A stretch of DNA of 64,000 nt from positions 62,001 to 126,000 of the forward strand of contig BTUU01000015.1 of NCBI GenBank assembly GCA_045863555.1, written 5' to 3'. This DNA is from JACRLV01 sp045863555. GTDB lineage: Bacteria > Planctomycetota > Phycisphaerae > UBA1845 > Fen-1342. Position 1 is the first letter of the stretch. Each line of letters opens with the position of its first letter. The notes beneath the pieces are model-generated. The model was not told the DNA's origin, searched no databases, and saw nothing but the letters and a program-made list of their open reading frames with translations. Positions 48,163-56,186 of the stretch are shown here, in pieces. The position numbers and the translations under genes were made by a program.

Positions 48163-49727
48163 CTCCGCAGGCAGACGAAACCCTCGCGCTCGTCGAACGC
48201 ACGCTGGCCGACGCCCGTGCGACTCTCAATCGCCGCCGCGTCGAACTGGCGATCGACGAGATCGGCACCGTCGAGCACATCGGCCGTCAGATCGCCCTGA
48301 TCAAGGGCCTGCCCAGTGTCGCTGCCGACGAAATCGTCCGCTTCCCGGGCGATCATCTCGGATTCGCCTGCAACCTCGATCCGGAGTACGTCGGCGTCGT
48401 GATGCTCGACGAAGATCCGGGCATCGCCGCCGGCGCGCGTGTCCGCCGAACCGGCCGCGTGCTCGATGTTCCCGTCGGCGAGGCTCTCCTCGGACGCATC
48501 GTCGATCCGCTGGGCCGGCCGCTCGACCGGCAAGGTCCCGTGCTTGCGGCCGAACGGCTTGAAGTCGAACGCGAGTCGCCTCCGCTGATGTCGCGTGCTC
48601 CTGTGACCGCGCCGCTCCAGACCGGCCTGAAGGTCGTTGACGCCCTCATCCCGATCGGTCGCGGGCAGCGCGAGTTGATTCTGGGCGACCGCCAGACCGG
48701 AAAAACCGCCATCGCTGTCGACACGATCATCAATCAGCGCGGCCGCGGCGTCATCTGCATCTACTGCGCCGTCGGCCAGCAGAGTGCCTCCGTCGCCCGG
48801 GTCATCGAGCAGCTCACGGCTCACGATGCGCTCGATTACACGATCGTCATCGTCGCCGGCGGCGAGGATGCGGCCGGCCTTCAGTACATCGCTCCTTATG
48901 CCGCAACCTCCATGGGCGAGTATTTCCGCGATCGCGGACGCGACGTGCTCATTGTCTTCGACGACCTGACGCGTCACGCCCGCGCCTACCGCGAACTCTC
49001 GCTGTTGCTGCGCCGGCCGCCCGGCCGCGAGGCATTCCCCGGCGACGTGTTCTACATCCACTCGCGGCTTCTCGAACGCGCGACGCACCTGCGCCCGGAG
49101 CGCGGCGGAGGATCTCTCACCGCGCTGCCCATCTGCGAGACCGAAGCGCAGGACATCTCCGCGTACATCTCGACCAACCTGATTTCAATCACGGACGGCC
49201 AGATCTTCCTGACGCCCACGCTCCAGCACAAAGGCATCCTGCCGGCCGTCGACGTCGGCCGGTCGGTCTCGCGCGTCGGCGGCAAAGCGCAGCTCTCCGC
49301 GTACCGCAGCGTCGCCGCCGATCTCCGCCTCAGCTACGCCCAATTCGAGGAGCTGGAGGCATTCTCGCGCTTCGGCACGCGCCTTGACCCGCACACCCGC
49401 GCGCTGCTTGAGCGCGGCCGCCGCGTCCGCGAGGTCCTCCGCCAGCCGCAGCTCGCGCCTCTCCGGGCAGCCGAACAGATCGCGGCCCTGCTCGCCCTGA
49501 ATGTCGGCCTCTTCGACGCGCTGCCGGTCGAGAGCGTCAGCGCGGCCGAGGCGGCGGTGCGTTCTGCCGTCCTCCAGCGCCTCGCGCCGCTGTGCGATCG
49601 AATCGAAAACGGGGCGGCCCTTACGGATGCCGACCGTGAAGAGCTGCTCCGCGTCTCGCGTGAGAGCCTGCCGGCCGTGTCACCGGCCGCGCCGCCGATA
49701 GAGGGCCCAGCCGATGCCGGCGCTTGA
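48159..49727 (+). CDS. atpA: N-ATPase F1 alpha subunit
   Basis: A 522-residue alpha subunit. The nucleotide-binding P-loop is LGDRQTGKTAIAVD, followed by CIYCAVGQQSASVA, FDDLTRHARAYRELSLLLRR and PPGREAFPGDVFYIHSRLLE, the alpha signature. The N-terminus (ELAIDEIGTVEHIGRQIALI) and C-terminal helical domain are normal. It overlaps atpF by 4 bases and atpG by 14. Confidence 0.96.
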   Translation: MTPQADETLALVERTLADARATLNRRRVELAIDEIGTVEHIGRQIALIKGLPSVAADEIVRFPGDHLGFACNLDPEYVGVVMLDEDPGIAAGARVRRTGRVLDVPVGEALLGRIVDPLGRPLDRQGPVLAAERLEVERESPPLMSRAPVTAPLQTGLKVVDALIPIGRGQRELILGDRQTGKTAIAVDTIINQRGRGVICIYCAVGQQSASVARVIEQLTAHDALDYTIVIVAGGEDAAGLQYIAPYAATSMGEYFRDRGRDVLIVFDDLTRHARAYRELSLLLRRPPGREAFPGDVFYIHSRLLERATHLRPERGGGSLTALPICETEAQDISAYISTNLISITDGQIFLTPTLQHKGILPAVDVGRSVSRVGGKAQLSAYRSVAADLRLSYAQFEELEAFSRFGTRLDPHTRALLERGRRVREVLRQPQLAPLRAAEQIAALLALNVGLFDALPVESVSAAEAAVRSAVLQRLAPLCDRIENGAALTDADREELLRVSRESLPAVSPAAPPIEGPADAGA

Positions 49728-50595
49728 CGCACTCCGCCGCCACATGGACGTCGTGACCCGCCTGCGCTCGGTCGTGCGAACGATGAAGCTCCTCGCGGCC
49801 GCTGGAATCCGCCAGTACGAGCAGGCGACCAGCGCCCTCGGTGAATACGAGCGCACGATCGAAATGGGCCTCCAGATTGCGATGCAGAGCCCGCATCGGC
49901 CGAGAATCCGCCCCGCCGCCGCGTCCTCGGCACCCCTCGGCCTGGTCGCATTCGGCTCGGACCAGGGTCTCTGCGGCGCCTTTAACGACGAAGTCGCCCG
50001 GCGCGTGGAGCGCATCGCCCGGCAGCGCCGCCGCGCGCCCCTCGCGCAACTGCTGGCCGTCGGCGAGCGCTGCGCCGTCCGGCTCAGGTCGCGCGGCATC
50101 GACGTTGCGGATGTCATGCACCTCCCCGCGTCGATCGCAGCCATCGCCTCGCTCGTTCAGGACATTGCGGCCCGGATCGAGCACTGGGAGACCTCCCTCG
50201 GCGTCGGCCGCGTCCTGCTCGTGCACCATCGCTGCGAAGAAGCCCGCAGCCTGCTCGCCGTCGTGCAGTTGCTGCCCCTCGACCCCGCGTGGCTGCGTCA
50301 GCTCGCCGCCCGTCCCTGGCCGACGCGCGTCATCCCGATGTTCCGCGGCGACTGGCGGCCGCTCTTCCACGCCCTCGCCCGCCAGCATATCTGGGTGTCG
50401 CTCTTCCGCGCGGTCGCGGAGTCGCAGGCGGCCGAGAACGTCAGCCGACTGCGCGCCATGCAGGCCGCGGAAAAGAACGTCGAGGAGCGCCTCGCCGGCG
50501 TCCAGCGCAGCTACTTCCGCCAGCGCCAGGATGCGATTACCGAGGAACTGATGGACGTCGTCGTCGGCTGTGAGGCCCTTGGAATCGAGGCGTGA
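49714..50595 (+). CDS. atpG: N-ATPase F1 gamma subunit
   Basis: A 293-residue gamma subunit, the last gene of the N-ATPase operon. The N-terminal helix RLRSVVRTMKLLAAAGIRQY and C-terminal helix ENVSRLRAMQAAEKNVEERL form the rotor coiled coil; the central domain has FGSDQGLCGAFND, the family signature. The central part is divergent from standard gamma, as is usual for N-ATPases. A 139-base gap separates it from citrate synthase. Confidence 0.9.
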   Translation: MPALDALRRHMDVVTRLRSVVRTMKLLAAAGIRQYEQATSALGEYERTIEMGLQIAMQSPHRPRIRPAAASSAPLGLVAFGSDQGLCGAFNDEVARRVERIARQRRRAPLAQLLAVGERCAVRLRSRGIDVADVMHLPASIAAIASLVQDIAARIEHWETSLGVGRVLLVHHRCEEARSLLAVVQLLPLDPAWLRQLAARPWPTRVIPMFRGDWRPLFHALARQHIWVSLFRAVAESQAAENVSRLRAMQAAEKNVEERLAGVQRSYFRQRQDAITEELMDVVVGCEALGIEA

Positions 50596-50674
50596 TCGGT
50601 CCGGAGCGACGCAACACCGTCGATGTCGATCGGCCGCTCCCGGATGCACACCCGAATCATCGACATTTCTGCGG

Positions 50675-50702
50675 CTGACTCCCCCGTCTCGACCGCTATC
50701 AT
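50675..50702 (+). promoter_or_regulatory. Citrate synthase promoter
   Basis: CTGACT (50675-50680) and TATCAT (50697-50702) separated by 16 bases; the boxes match the consensus at 4 and 5 of 6 positions. The predicted start is about 25 bases before the citrate synthase ATG. Confidence 0.4.
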
Positions 50703-50734
50703 CCGCTACACTTCGCAAACTGGAGGTCATGCAC

Positions 50735-51862
50735 ATGGCACAGCCCGTTGAGCAGCTTTATCGTCCCGGCCTGGAAGGCATCATCGCCGGCGAGACCGAA
50801 ATCTCCGCCGTCAAGCAGGACAGCCTCATGTATCGCGGCTACGCGATCGAGGAACTGGCCGAGCACAGCAATTTCGAAGAGGTTGCGTACCTGCTTTTCT
50901 ACGGTGAGCTGCCGACGGCGTCGCAACTGGCGCAATATCGCGCACTTCTCGACAAATACCGCGCACTGCCGCGCGAGGTCATCGAGACGATCCGCCTGAT
51001 GCCCAAGAGCGCCCCGGGGATGGATGTCTGCCGTACGGCCATCTCCATGGCCGCCCATTTCTGCCCGATCAAGGGTGACGACAAGCCGGCCCTGATCGCG
51101 AAGGCCACCCGCGTCCTCGCGATCGTCCCGACCATCATCGGCGCCCGGATGCACTTCCTTGCCGGCAAGACGCCGGTGGAGCCAAAACCGGGTCTCACCC
51201 ACGCCGCCCAGACGCTCTGGCTGGCCTTCGGCACGGAGCCCAAGGCGCTCGACGCCCGCATCCTCGACCTGACGCTGATCCTCTATGCCGAGCACGAGTT
51301 CAACGCGTCGACATTCGCCAACCGCGTCACCGCCAGCACGCTCAGCGATCTCTATTCCGGCATGGTCACCGGCGTCGGCACGCTCAAGGGCCCGCTCCAC
51401 GGCGGCGCGAACGAGGAGACGATGCACCTCATCAACCGCTTCAAGAGCGGCGACGAGGCCCGCAAGTGGGCCGACGACGCACTCGCCAAAAAGGAGAAGG
51501 TCGTCGGCTTCGGCCACCGCGTCTACAAGAACGGCGACCACCGCTCGTGGATCCTGGAAAAGGAACTCGCCAAGCTCGCGAAGACGCACGCCGAGGGCTG
51601 GCGCATGGACGTGTACTACGCGATCCAGAAGGTCATGCACGAGCAGCGGAAGATCTACATGAACGTCGATTACCCGTGCGGCCTGACGTATTACTACATG
51701 GGCCTGCCGATCGACATCTACACGCCGCTCTTCGTCGCCTCGCGCGTCAGCGGCTGGGCGGCCCACTTCATCGAGCAGTACACGAACAACCGCATCATCC
51801 GCCCGCTGAGTCGCTACACGGGGCCGGCGGAGCGGAAGTATGTGGAGATCGGGAAGCGATAA
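50735..51862 (+). CDS. gltA: Citrate synthase
   Basis: A 375-residue citrate synthase condensing acetyl-CoA and oxaloacetate. Catalytic His residues are seen in GPLHGGANEE and VGFGHRVYKNGDHR, and the Asp in NVDYPCG. Its length matches the short (about 375-residue) dimeric class shared by citrate and 2-methylcitrate synthases, so 2-methylcitrate synthase cannot be ruled out. GGAGG lies eight bases before the chosen ATG; an ATG 6 bases earlier is too close. It follows the N-ATPase operon and has its own candidate promoter. With KOR in the same island it could feed an oxidative or reductive TCA branch. Confidence 0.92.
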   Translation: MAQPVEQLYRPGLEGIIAGETEISAVKQDSLMYRGYAIEELAEHSNFEEVAYLLFYGELPTASQLAQYRALLDKYRALPREVIETIRLMPKSAPGMDVCRTAISMAAHFCPIKGDDKPALIAKATRVLAIVPTIIGARMHFLAGKTPVEPKPGLTHAAQTLWLAFGTEPKALDARILDLTLILYAEHEFNASTFANRVTASTLSDLYSGMVTGVGTLKGPLHGGANEETMHLINRFKSGDEARKWADDALAKKEKVVGFGHRVYKNGDHRSWILEKELAKLAKTHAEGWRMDVYYAIQKVMHEQRKIYMNVDYPCGLTYYYMGLPIDIYTPLFVASRVSGWAAHFIEQYTNNRIIRPLSRYTGPAERKYVEIGKR

Positions 51863-51890
51863 AAGGCCGCTACGGATAAGGCAACATCCT

Positions 51891-51899
51891 TGTTAGAAT
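51891..51899 (+). promoter_or_regulatory. Possible extended -10 promoter
   Basis: TGTTAGAAT is an extended -10 element (TGn plus TAGAAT) located 20 bases before the retropepsin-like gene. No -35 box is evident. Confidence 0.3.
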
Positions 51900-51919
51900 A
51901 GGCGGATCGAGGTGGTATC

Positions 51920-52378
51920 ATGGTCGTCACGGGGATACTTGAGCCGAAGCGAGGAGCCGACGTGGGACGCGTCATCGTACGGGTTCTTGTAAGGAACTAC
52001 GGCGACATGCAGCGAGCCGAGCGAGGTGAGATTCCCGCAGAGCAGGTTCGCACTGTCGAAGTCGACGCCCTCGTCGATACTGGCGCTACGTTTCTCTGTC
52101 TGCCCAAATCGCTGGTCGATCAGCTTGGGCTTTCGTTCGTAATGAACAAGGAATCGCGGACTGTCGCGGGACCGATCACCCTCGGCATCTATGCTCCGGC
52201 CTGGATCGAGGCGCAAGGGCGGTATTGCATTACGCAAGTGCTTGCCATCCCCGAGGGCCGCCAGACGCTCCTCGGCCAGATTCCATTGGAAATGATGGAC
52301 TGGTGGGTAGACGTGAAGAACCAGCGGCTGGCCGGCAACCCCGAGCATGGCGGCGAGTGGATGGCGGAGATTTACTGA
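51920..52378 (+). CDS. Clan AA (retropepsin-like) aspartic protease
   Basis: A 152-residue protein resembling bacterial retropepsin-like proteases. The active-site motif is Asp53-Thr-Gly-Ala-Thr57 (ALVDTGATFLCLP), and the second family block is TLLGQIPLEMMDWWVDVKNQ, ending with a NPEHGG tail as in many bacterial members. Such proteins would work as homodimers, each giving one catalytic Asp. The physiological substrate is unknown. The start has GAGGTGGT just upstream. It follows citrate synthase by 57 bases but has a candidate promoter of its own. Confidence 0.8.
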   Translation: MVVTGILEPKRGADVGRVIVRVLVRNYGDMQRAERGEIPAEQVRTVEVDALVDTGATFLCLPKSLVDQLGLSFVMNKESRTVAGPITLGIYAPAWIEAQGRYCITQVLAIPEGRQTLLGQIPLEMMDWWVDVKNQRLAGNPEHGGEWMAEIY

Positions 52379-52404
52379 CGCCGCCACAGCAGACAACTCG
52401 ACTC

Positions 52405-53166
52405 GTGGCAGGCGGATCGATACGGGCGGCGAATCACTCACCAGACCTTGGCACAGAGGAACGGCTCACGCGCTCAATTCACTGCAGGTCCTGCGGCTAT
52501 TGCCTGAATCACGTCGACTCCGGCAACTGCCCCGAGTGCGGTCAATCGTTCACGCGCGGCGATCGAGAAACAACGTACTCCCTTGACTCACGGCGCAGTC
52601 CGGGTCGGTCCCCCGGAAGAGCACTCAATGCCACCGCTGTGATCGCCGGCTGCCTGATCCTCGGCTACCTTCCTCCGCCGCTGCTCCCCAACGTCCTCAT
52701 ACTCGACCTCCTTGCCGGCCTCGTCCTCATCGGCGCGGGGCTTCGTTGGCTCTGGCTTCTCACCGCCGCGTTTTATCGACGTGCTTGTCGACCGCCTTAC
52801 GAGCCGGCCGAACGGTTTGCGGTTCGCAAATGGACTCTCGTGCCGATCTCGATCGCCGCCGTATGCGTCGTCGCGGCCACCAACCTCGTCCCCGCCGTCC
52901 CGTTCTTCCTTTGTCAAACCGAGTTTGACCGTTTCGCGGATCTCGAACGTGCGAATCCAGGCTCCGTTCGCGACTACCAGCGAGTCGGGATCTACTTCGT
53001 CACTGATGTATGCGTAACAGGATCGGGCGTGTCCTTCAGAATCGACAGCGGTCACGGATTCCAGGAAACCGGATTTCTCCGGAGCGGTAGCCCACCTTTA
53101 ACGTCTCAGGAATTCGAGACGGTTCATCTCTTTGGCCGTTGGTACGTCTGGAGCCTGTCGTTCTGA
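52405..53166 (+). CDS. Zinc-ribbon membrane protein
   Basis: A 253-residue protein of unknown function. Near residue 35-55 is a zinc ribbon (IHCRSCGYCLNHVDSGNCPE with the last Cys in the CPEC pair), then membrane helices around residues 85-150 and 160-190. Planctomycete genomes encode many small proteins with a CxxCGYxL...CPECG ribbon followed by membrane segments; this is one, and another lies about 3 kb downstream. There is no ATG; GTG at this position is the most plausible start, although the start is uncertain. The C-terminal 60 residues are soluble. Confidence 0.55.
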   Translation: MAGGSIRAANHSPDLGTEERLTRSIHCRSCGYCLNHVDSGNCPECGQSFTRGDRETTYSLDSRRSPGRSPGRALNATAVIAGCLILGYLPPPLLPNVLILDLLAGLVLIGAGLRWLWLLTAAFYRRACRPPYEPAERFAVRKWTLVPISIAAVCVVAATNLVPAVPFFLCQTEFDRFADLERANPGSVRDYQRVGIYFVTDVCVTGSGVSFRIDSGHGFQETGFLRSGSPPLTSQEFETVHLFGRWYVWSLSF

Positions 53167-53264
53167 GGCGGCCGCTCATGTCAACCGCCGGCAGCTGGCC
53201 CTCGAATCGGCGCGTCGACGTCGGGTCCGGAAACCAACGAGCGCCGATTCCGTGATCATGGACG

Positions 53265-53306
53265 TTGCTGCCCGCAGTGTAATACGCTACACTCACTCTG
53301 TATTAC
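53265..53306 (+). promoter_or_regulatory. VapBC promoter with palindromic operator
   Basis: TTGCTG (53265-53270), a 17-base spacer and TACACT (53288-53293) form a good promoter. GTAATAC (53279-53285) and GTATTAC (53300-53306) are exact inverted repeats flanking the -10 box, as expected for autorepression by the adjacent ribbon-helix-helix antitoxin. Confidence 0.6.
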
Positions 53307-53317
53307 GGAGGCCGGCG

Positions 53318-53584
53318 ATGCACAGCGTTCGATTGGACGAAAGACTCGAAGCCCTGCTTGAAGAGGCCGTCGAACGGACCGGCATGTCCGCGTCGGAGAT
53401 CATCCGCCGCGGCGTGCGTAGGGAGTGCGACAATCTGCTCTCGCGTCCCCGCCAGACGCTGCGCGACTCGCTTGCCCCGTTCATCGGCAGCCTGAGCGGC
53501 CCGCCGAAGAAGGGTTGGAAGTGGTCGGCCCGGGATTCGAGCAAGGCATTTACGGCCGGCCTGCGTCGGAAGAAGCGTCGATGA
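53318..53584 (+). CDS. vapB: VapB-type ribbon-helix-helix antitoxin
   Basis: An 88-residue antitoxin. Residues 1-45 form a ribbon-helix-helix DNA-binding domain: strand MHSVRLDERL, helix EALLEEAVERTGM, then SASEIIRRGVRRECD. The C-terminal 40 residues are basic and probably wrap the toxin (SLSGPPKKGWKWSARDSSKA). It overlaps the toxin gene by 4 bases (ATGA), and a palindrome overlaps its promoter. GGAGG lies upstream of the ATG. Confidence 0.85.
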   Translation: MHSVRLDERLEALLEEAVERTGMSASEIIRRGVRRECDNLLSRPRQTLRDSLAPFIGSLSGPPKKGWKWSARDSSKAFTAGLRRKKRR

Positions 53585-53988
53585 CGCTCGTCGACGCCGG
53601 GCCGTTGATTGCCCTGCTGGCCCGGCGTGACAAGGACCACAAGCGCTGTCTGGAGTGGATCGACAAGCTCGATTCGCCGCTCGTCACGACCCTCGCCCTG
53701 TTGACGGAGGTGATGTACTTTCTGGGCGGGGCGTTCGGTTGGCACGGCCAGAACCAGCTTTGGGGCATGATCGCGGAGAATCGGGTCGAACTCGCGGAGA
53801 TCGATTATGACGCCTTGCGCCGCTGCTGCGAGTTGATGGAGAAGTACGCCGATGTCCCAATGGACTTCGCCGACGCGACGCTCGTTGCGCTCGCGGAGCA
53901 ACTCGATACTCGGCAGATTTTCACCCTCGATCGCCATTTCCGCATTTACCGCTTCCGCGGCCGGCGGAACTTCGACGTAGTTCCCTGA
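53581..53988 (+). CDS. vapC: VapC-type PIN-domain toxin
   Basis: A 135-residue PIN-domain ribonuclease toxin. The acidic residues are Asp5 (TLVDAGPLIALL), Glu43 (LLTEVMYFLG), Asp95 and Asp98 (MDFADATLVALAE) and Asp117 (FTLDRHF), the complete set for a metal-dependent PIN active site. The VapC family usually cleaves tRNA or rRNA. It is directly downstream of and overlapping the antitoxin gene, forming a typical type II toxin-antitoxin module. Confidence 0.9.
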   Translation: MTLVDAGPLIALLARRDKDHKRCLEWIDKLDSPLVTTLALLTEVMYFLGGAFGWHGQNQLWGMIAENRVELAEIDYDALRRCCELMEKYADVPMDFADATLVALAEQLDTRQIFTLDRHFRIYRFRGRRNFDVVP

Positions 53989-54003
53989 AGGCGGAGCAGC
54001 ACC

Positions 54004-55056
54004 GTGATCAACGTGTCTCGTAGCGGCCAGTCGCGCCCTGAAGCGATTTCCGGAATTGCCGACCGCCTCGAAGCCGAACTCCGCCGCCTCGGCGCCTGGA
54101 GCGACGCGCCGCTGCCGCCCGCGAAGATGCAGTTCACGCGCGCGTTCGGCGGCGACACGATGGCGTTCGAACAGTGGATCCAGTTCGTCCTCGTCGCACG
54201 GCTGCGGGATATCGCCGCGTCGGGCGGGCCGCTGCCGCCAAGCAGCAACCTCGCGGCGTACGCCGTCCGGGAGTTTGACGGCCGCGAGGATCAGATGGCG
54301 ACGCTGATCGACCTCCTGCGTGCGGTGGACGATCTCTGTCCGCCGCCGCGCGCCGCCTCCGCGAGTGCTCTGCCCGGCCGTCCGCCTCTTCGCGCCGGGC
54401 TCCTGCTCCTGCTCGCGGCCGGGGTCTGGGCGACGATCTCAATCTACGCCGCCAATGCGATCTCGGAGCGCATCGCCTCATTTCAGCCCGTTCGCGTTCT
54501 CGCGTATGCGCACTACCTCGGCCGCTCGTCCGAGCTGTGGAACGCCCTGACCGTCCACATCTGGGGCTGGGAAACCGGCGAGTCCCTTCGGGCGTACACG
54601 GGAAATCTCGCCCTCCCGGCCCGACTGCGCCCCGGCGGTGCCGCACCGCTCGCCTCGTCGATCGATGTCGATTTCAGCACGAATCCGCCGCGCGTGACGC
54701 TGGAAGGCGGCGGAAACGGCCCGGAGTTCTCCCCGGCCGGGATCACCCGCTGGACCTACGGCGCCGCGGCCGACTCCGCCACTGCGACTGCCGACCCGAT
54801 TCCGCGGGCACTGTTCGAGCTGCTCGATTCGCTCCACAAGGGCACGACGGCCGACGCCGTCGAGACCGCGATGACGAAGCTCGGCCACTTGCTGGGCGAA
54901 TCGGCGCCCCACCCGGGAATCAAACGCTATCCCGCCTCCGCCGGCACGGGCCCGTTCGTCGGCGTCTTCTGCGCGATCTTCCTTCCGCCGATGCTCATTT
55001 GGATGGTCTGGCAGTATCGGCGCAACCTTTCCCGCTCCCGCGGCGATGTCGCCTGA
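54004..55056 (+). CDS. YqcC-like domain fused to membrane domain
   Basis: A 350-residue protein. Residues 7-110 resemble the YqcC/DUF446 family: IADRLEAELRRLGAW, then MAFEQWIQFVLVARLRDI and LPPSSNLAAYAVREFDG match the W-LQ-VLIPR and LP---VAPY pattern of E. coli YqcC. A membrane helix follows (about 128-150), a periplasmic or cytoplasmic domain of about 160 residues, and a second helix at 318-338. The fusion of this small soluble domain to a membrane part is unusual. The GTG start is preceded by GGCGGAGCAGC. Function is unknown. Confidence 0.6.
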   Translation: MINVSRSGQSRPEAISGIADRLEAELRRLGAWSDAPLPPAKMQFTRAFGGDTMAFEQWIQFVLVARLRDIAASGGPLPPSSNLAAYAVREFDGREDQMATLIDLLRAVDDLCPPPRAASASALPGRPPLRAGLLLLLAAGVWATISIYAANAISERIASFQPVRVLAYAHYLGRSSELWNALTVHIWGWETGESLRAYTGNLALPARLRPGGAAPLASSIDVDFSTNPPRVTLEGGGNGPEFSPAGITRWTYGAAADSATATADPIPRALFELLDSLHKGTTADAVETAMTKLGHLLGESAPHPGIKRYPASAGTGPFVGVFCAIFLPPMLIWMVWQYRRNLSRSRGDVA

Positions 55057-55127
55057 AAATGACTGGCGTTTTTCCGCGGAATATGCTGAAATCGCTCAGA
55101 GCCACTCGCGAAAAAGGAACACAACCG

Positions 55128-55439
55128 ATGTCGGATCCAAAGTCTGCCCGCGGGAATATCTTCGAAATGACGATCACCCAGACGTTTGCGGGCGACTTCA
55201 CGCTCGGCGAACTCATCCACGGATTGACGCCGCGCGGCGCAATCCTCGGCCTCATCATTGGGTCGATCGGCCTGCTCGGTGGTCTGGCGATGCTGCTGAA
55301 TGGCGAGTTTGCGGCATGGTTGGTGACCATCCTGCGGTGGGGCGTCGGATTCTGGCTCGCGGCCGTCGGACTGGCGTGGCTCGTCGGCAGTGTGGCCGCT
55401 CTCGGTCGGAGTGCTTGGCGTGCGGCGAAGTCGCGCTAG
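55128..55439 (+). CDS. Small two-helix membrane protein
   Basis: A 103-residue protein of unknown function. Residues 1-45 are soluble with a beta-like strand (NIFEMTITQTFAGDFTLGEL), then two membrane helices (about 37-60 and 65-90) in a Gly-rich part (LGLIIGSIGLLGGLAML). AAAAAGGA lies upstream of the chosen ATG; an in-frame ATG 69 bases upstream gives a longer version. It starts 71 bases after the YqcC-fusion gene and could be co-transcribed with it. Confidence 0.55.
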   Translation: MSDPKSARGNIFEMTITQTFAGDFTLGELIHGLTPRGAILGLIIGSIGLLGGLAMLLNGEFAAWLVTILRWGVGFWLAAVGLAWLVGSVAALGRSAWRAAKSR

Positions 55440-56004
55440 GAAAGTCAGGCTCGTCTTCCTCACGGTCGTAACAATCGCCGTCTGCGGCCTCAGTTGCGTG
55501 CCGACTCCCTACTATCGATTACAGTCTACCGGGTACGACGATGACATTGCGGGAGTCTGGTCAGTCGACATCTCCCTCTACTGCGGCAACCTCGTCTCCA
55601 ATTCGCGCTTCTGGTCGACGGCGGAGGGGGCTCCCGCACCCGGGTGGGGATGGTATGAGTATGTGGGCGACACCGATTTCGGATGGGAACTGGAGCATGG
55701 GGGAGACGGACTCGGCGGCTGTACCCACGTAAACGGAATCGCGTTCTGGAAGTACTACACGCAGCGACCGCAGGTTGCCATCCGGGCACCGATGTGGCTT
55801 CCCCTCGCGCTCGTCCTTCTCGTCTCTGCGTCGAAATCAATGAGCCGCAAACAACGGATCGCGACTCGCTTGGCAAACCGCCAGTGCGTCGCGTGCGGTT
55901 ACTCGCTCATCGGGAACATCTCGGGCGTTTGTCCCGAATGCGGTAATCGCGCGGACCGCTCGGCGTCCGCAAGCATCCGGGAGTCGATCGGCCCGATGGG
56001 CTAG
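55420..56004 (+). CDS. Zinc-ribbon membrane protein, second copy
   Basis: A 194-residue protein with an N-terminal membrane anchor (LVFLTVVTIAVCGLSCV), an extracytoplasmic part rich in Trp, Tyr and Gly, a second helix (WLPLALVLLVSASK) and a C-terminal zinc ribbon, CVACGYSLIGNISGVCPECG. Here the ribbon is at the C-terminus, whereas in the similar protein near 52.4 kb it is at the N-terminus. Function is unknown. GTG starts at this position, preceded by GGAG; it overlaps the preceding gene by 20 bases. A start 30 bases earlier is also possible. Confidence 0.55.
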   Translation: MRRSRARKVRLVFLTVVTIAVCGLSCVPTPYYRLQSTGYDDDIAGVWSVDISLYCGNLVSNSRFWSTAEGAPAPGWGWYEYVGDTDFGWELEHGGDGLGGCTHVNGIAFWKYYTQRPQVAIRAPMWLPLALVLLVSASKSMSRKQRIATRLANRQCVACGYSLIGNISGVCPECGNRADRSASASIRESIGPMG

Positions 56005-56186
56005 GCTGCCGAAGTACGATCCGAATCCTCATCGCGCGGCGCGATCGGAGTGTCGATTATTCTGGCCGACTCGTCGTTGCTCCCGCTTCGAAGAAGATCA
56101 GCGTAGCGGTGTGCATCGTAGCCGGCTTGCTCAGCGAGCCTCCGGCGAATCTCACGTAGCTCGTCGATCGTTGGGATGTCGATCAC
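56001..56186 (-). CDS. Small antitoxin-like protein, 61 aa
   Basis: A 61-residue protein, MIDIPTIDELREIRRRLAEQ then AGYDAHRYADLLR and an acidic tail. Its size and the DELREIRRRLAEQAGYD segment resemble short antitoxin-like proteins seen beside PIN-type toxins in planctomycetes and cyanobacteria. GGAG lies eight bases before the GTG start. Its GTGA overlaps the stop of an upstream short reading frame that looks like a toxin tail (next entry), a coupling typical of toxin-antitoxin pairs. The assignment is by style only. Confidence 0.5.
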   Translation of the reverse strand: MIDIPTIDELREIRRRLAEQAGYDAHRYADLLRSGSNDESARIIDTPIAPRDEDSDRTSAA

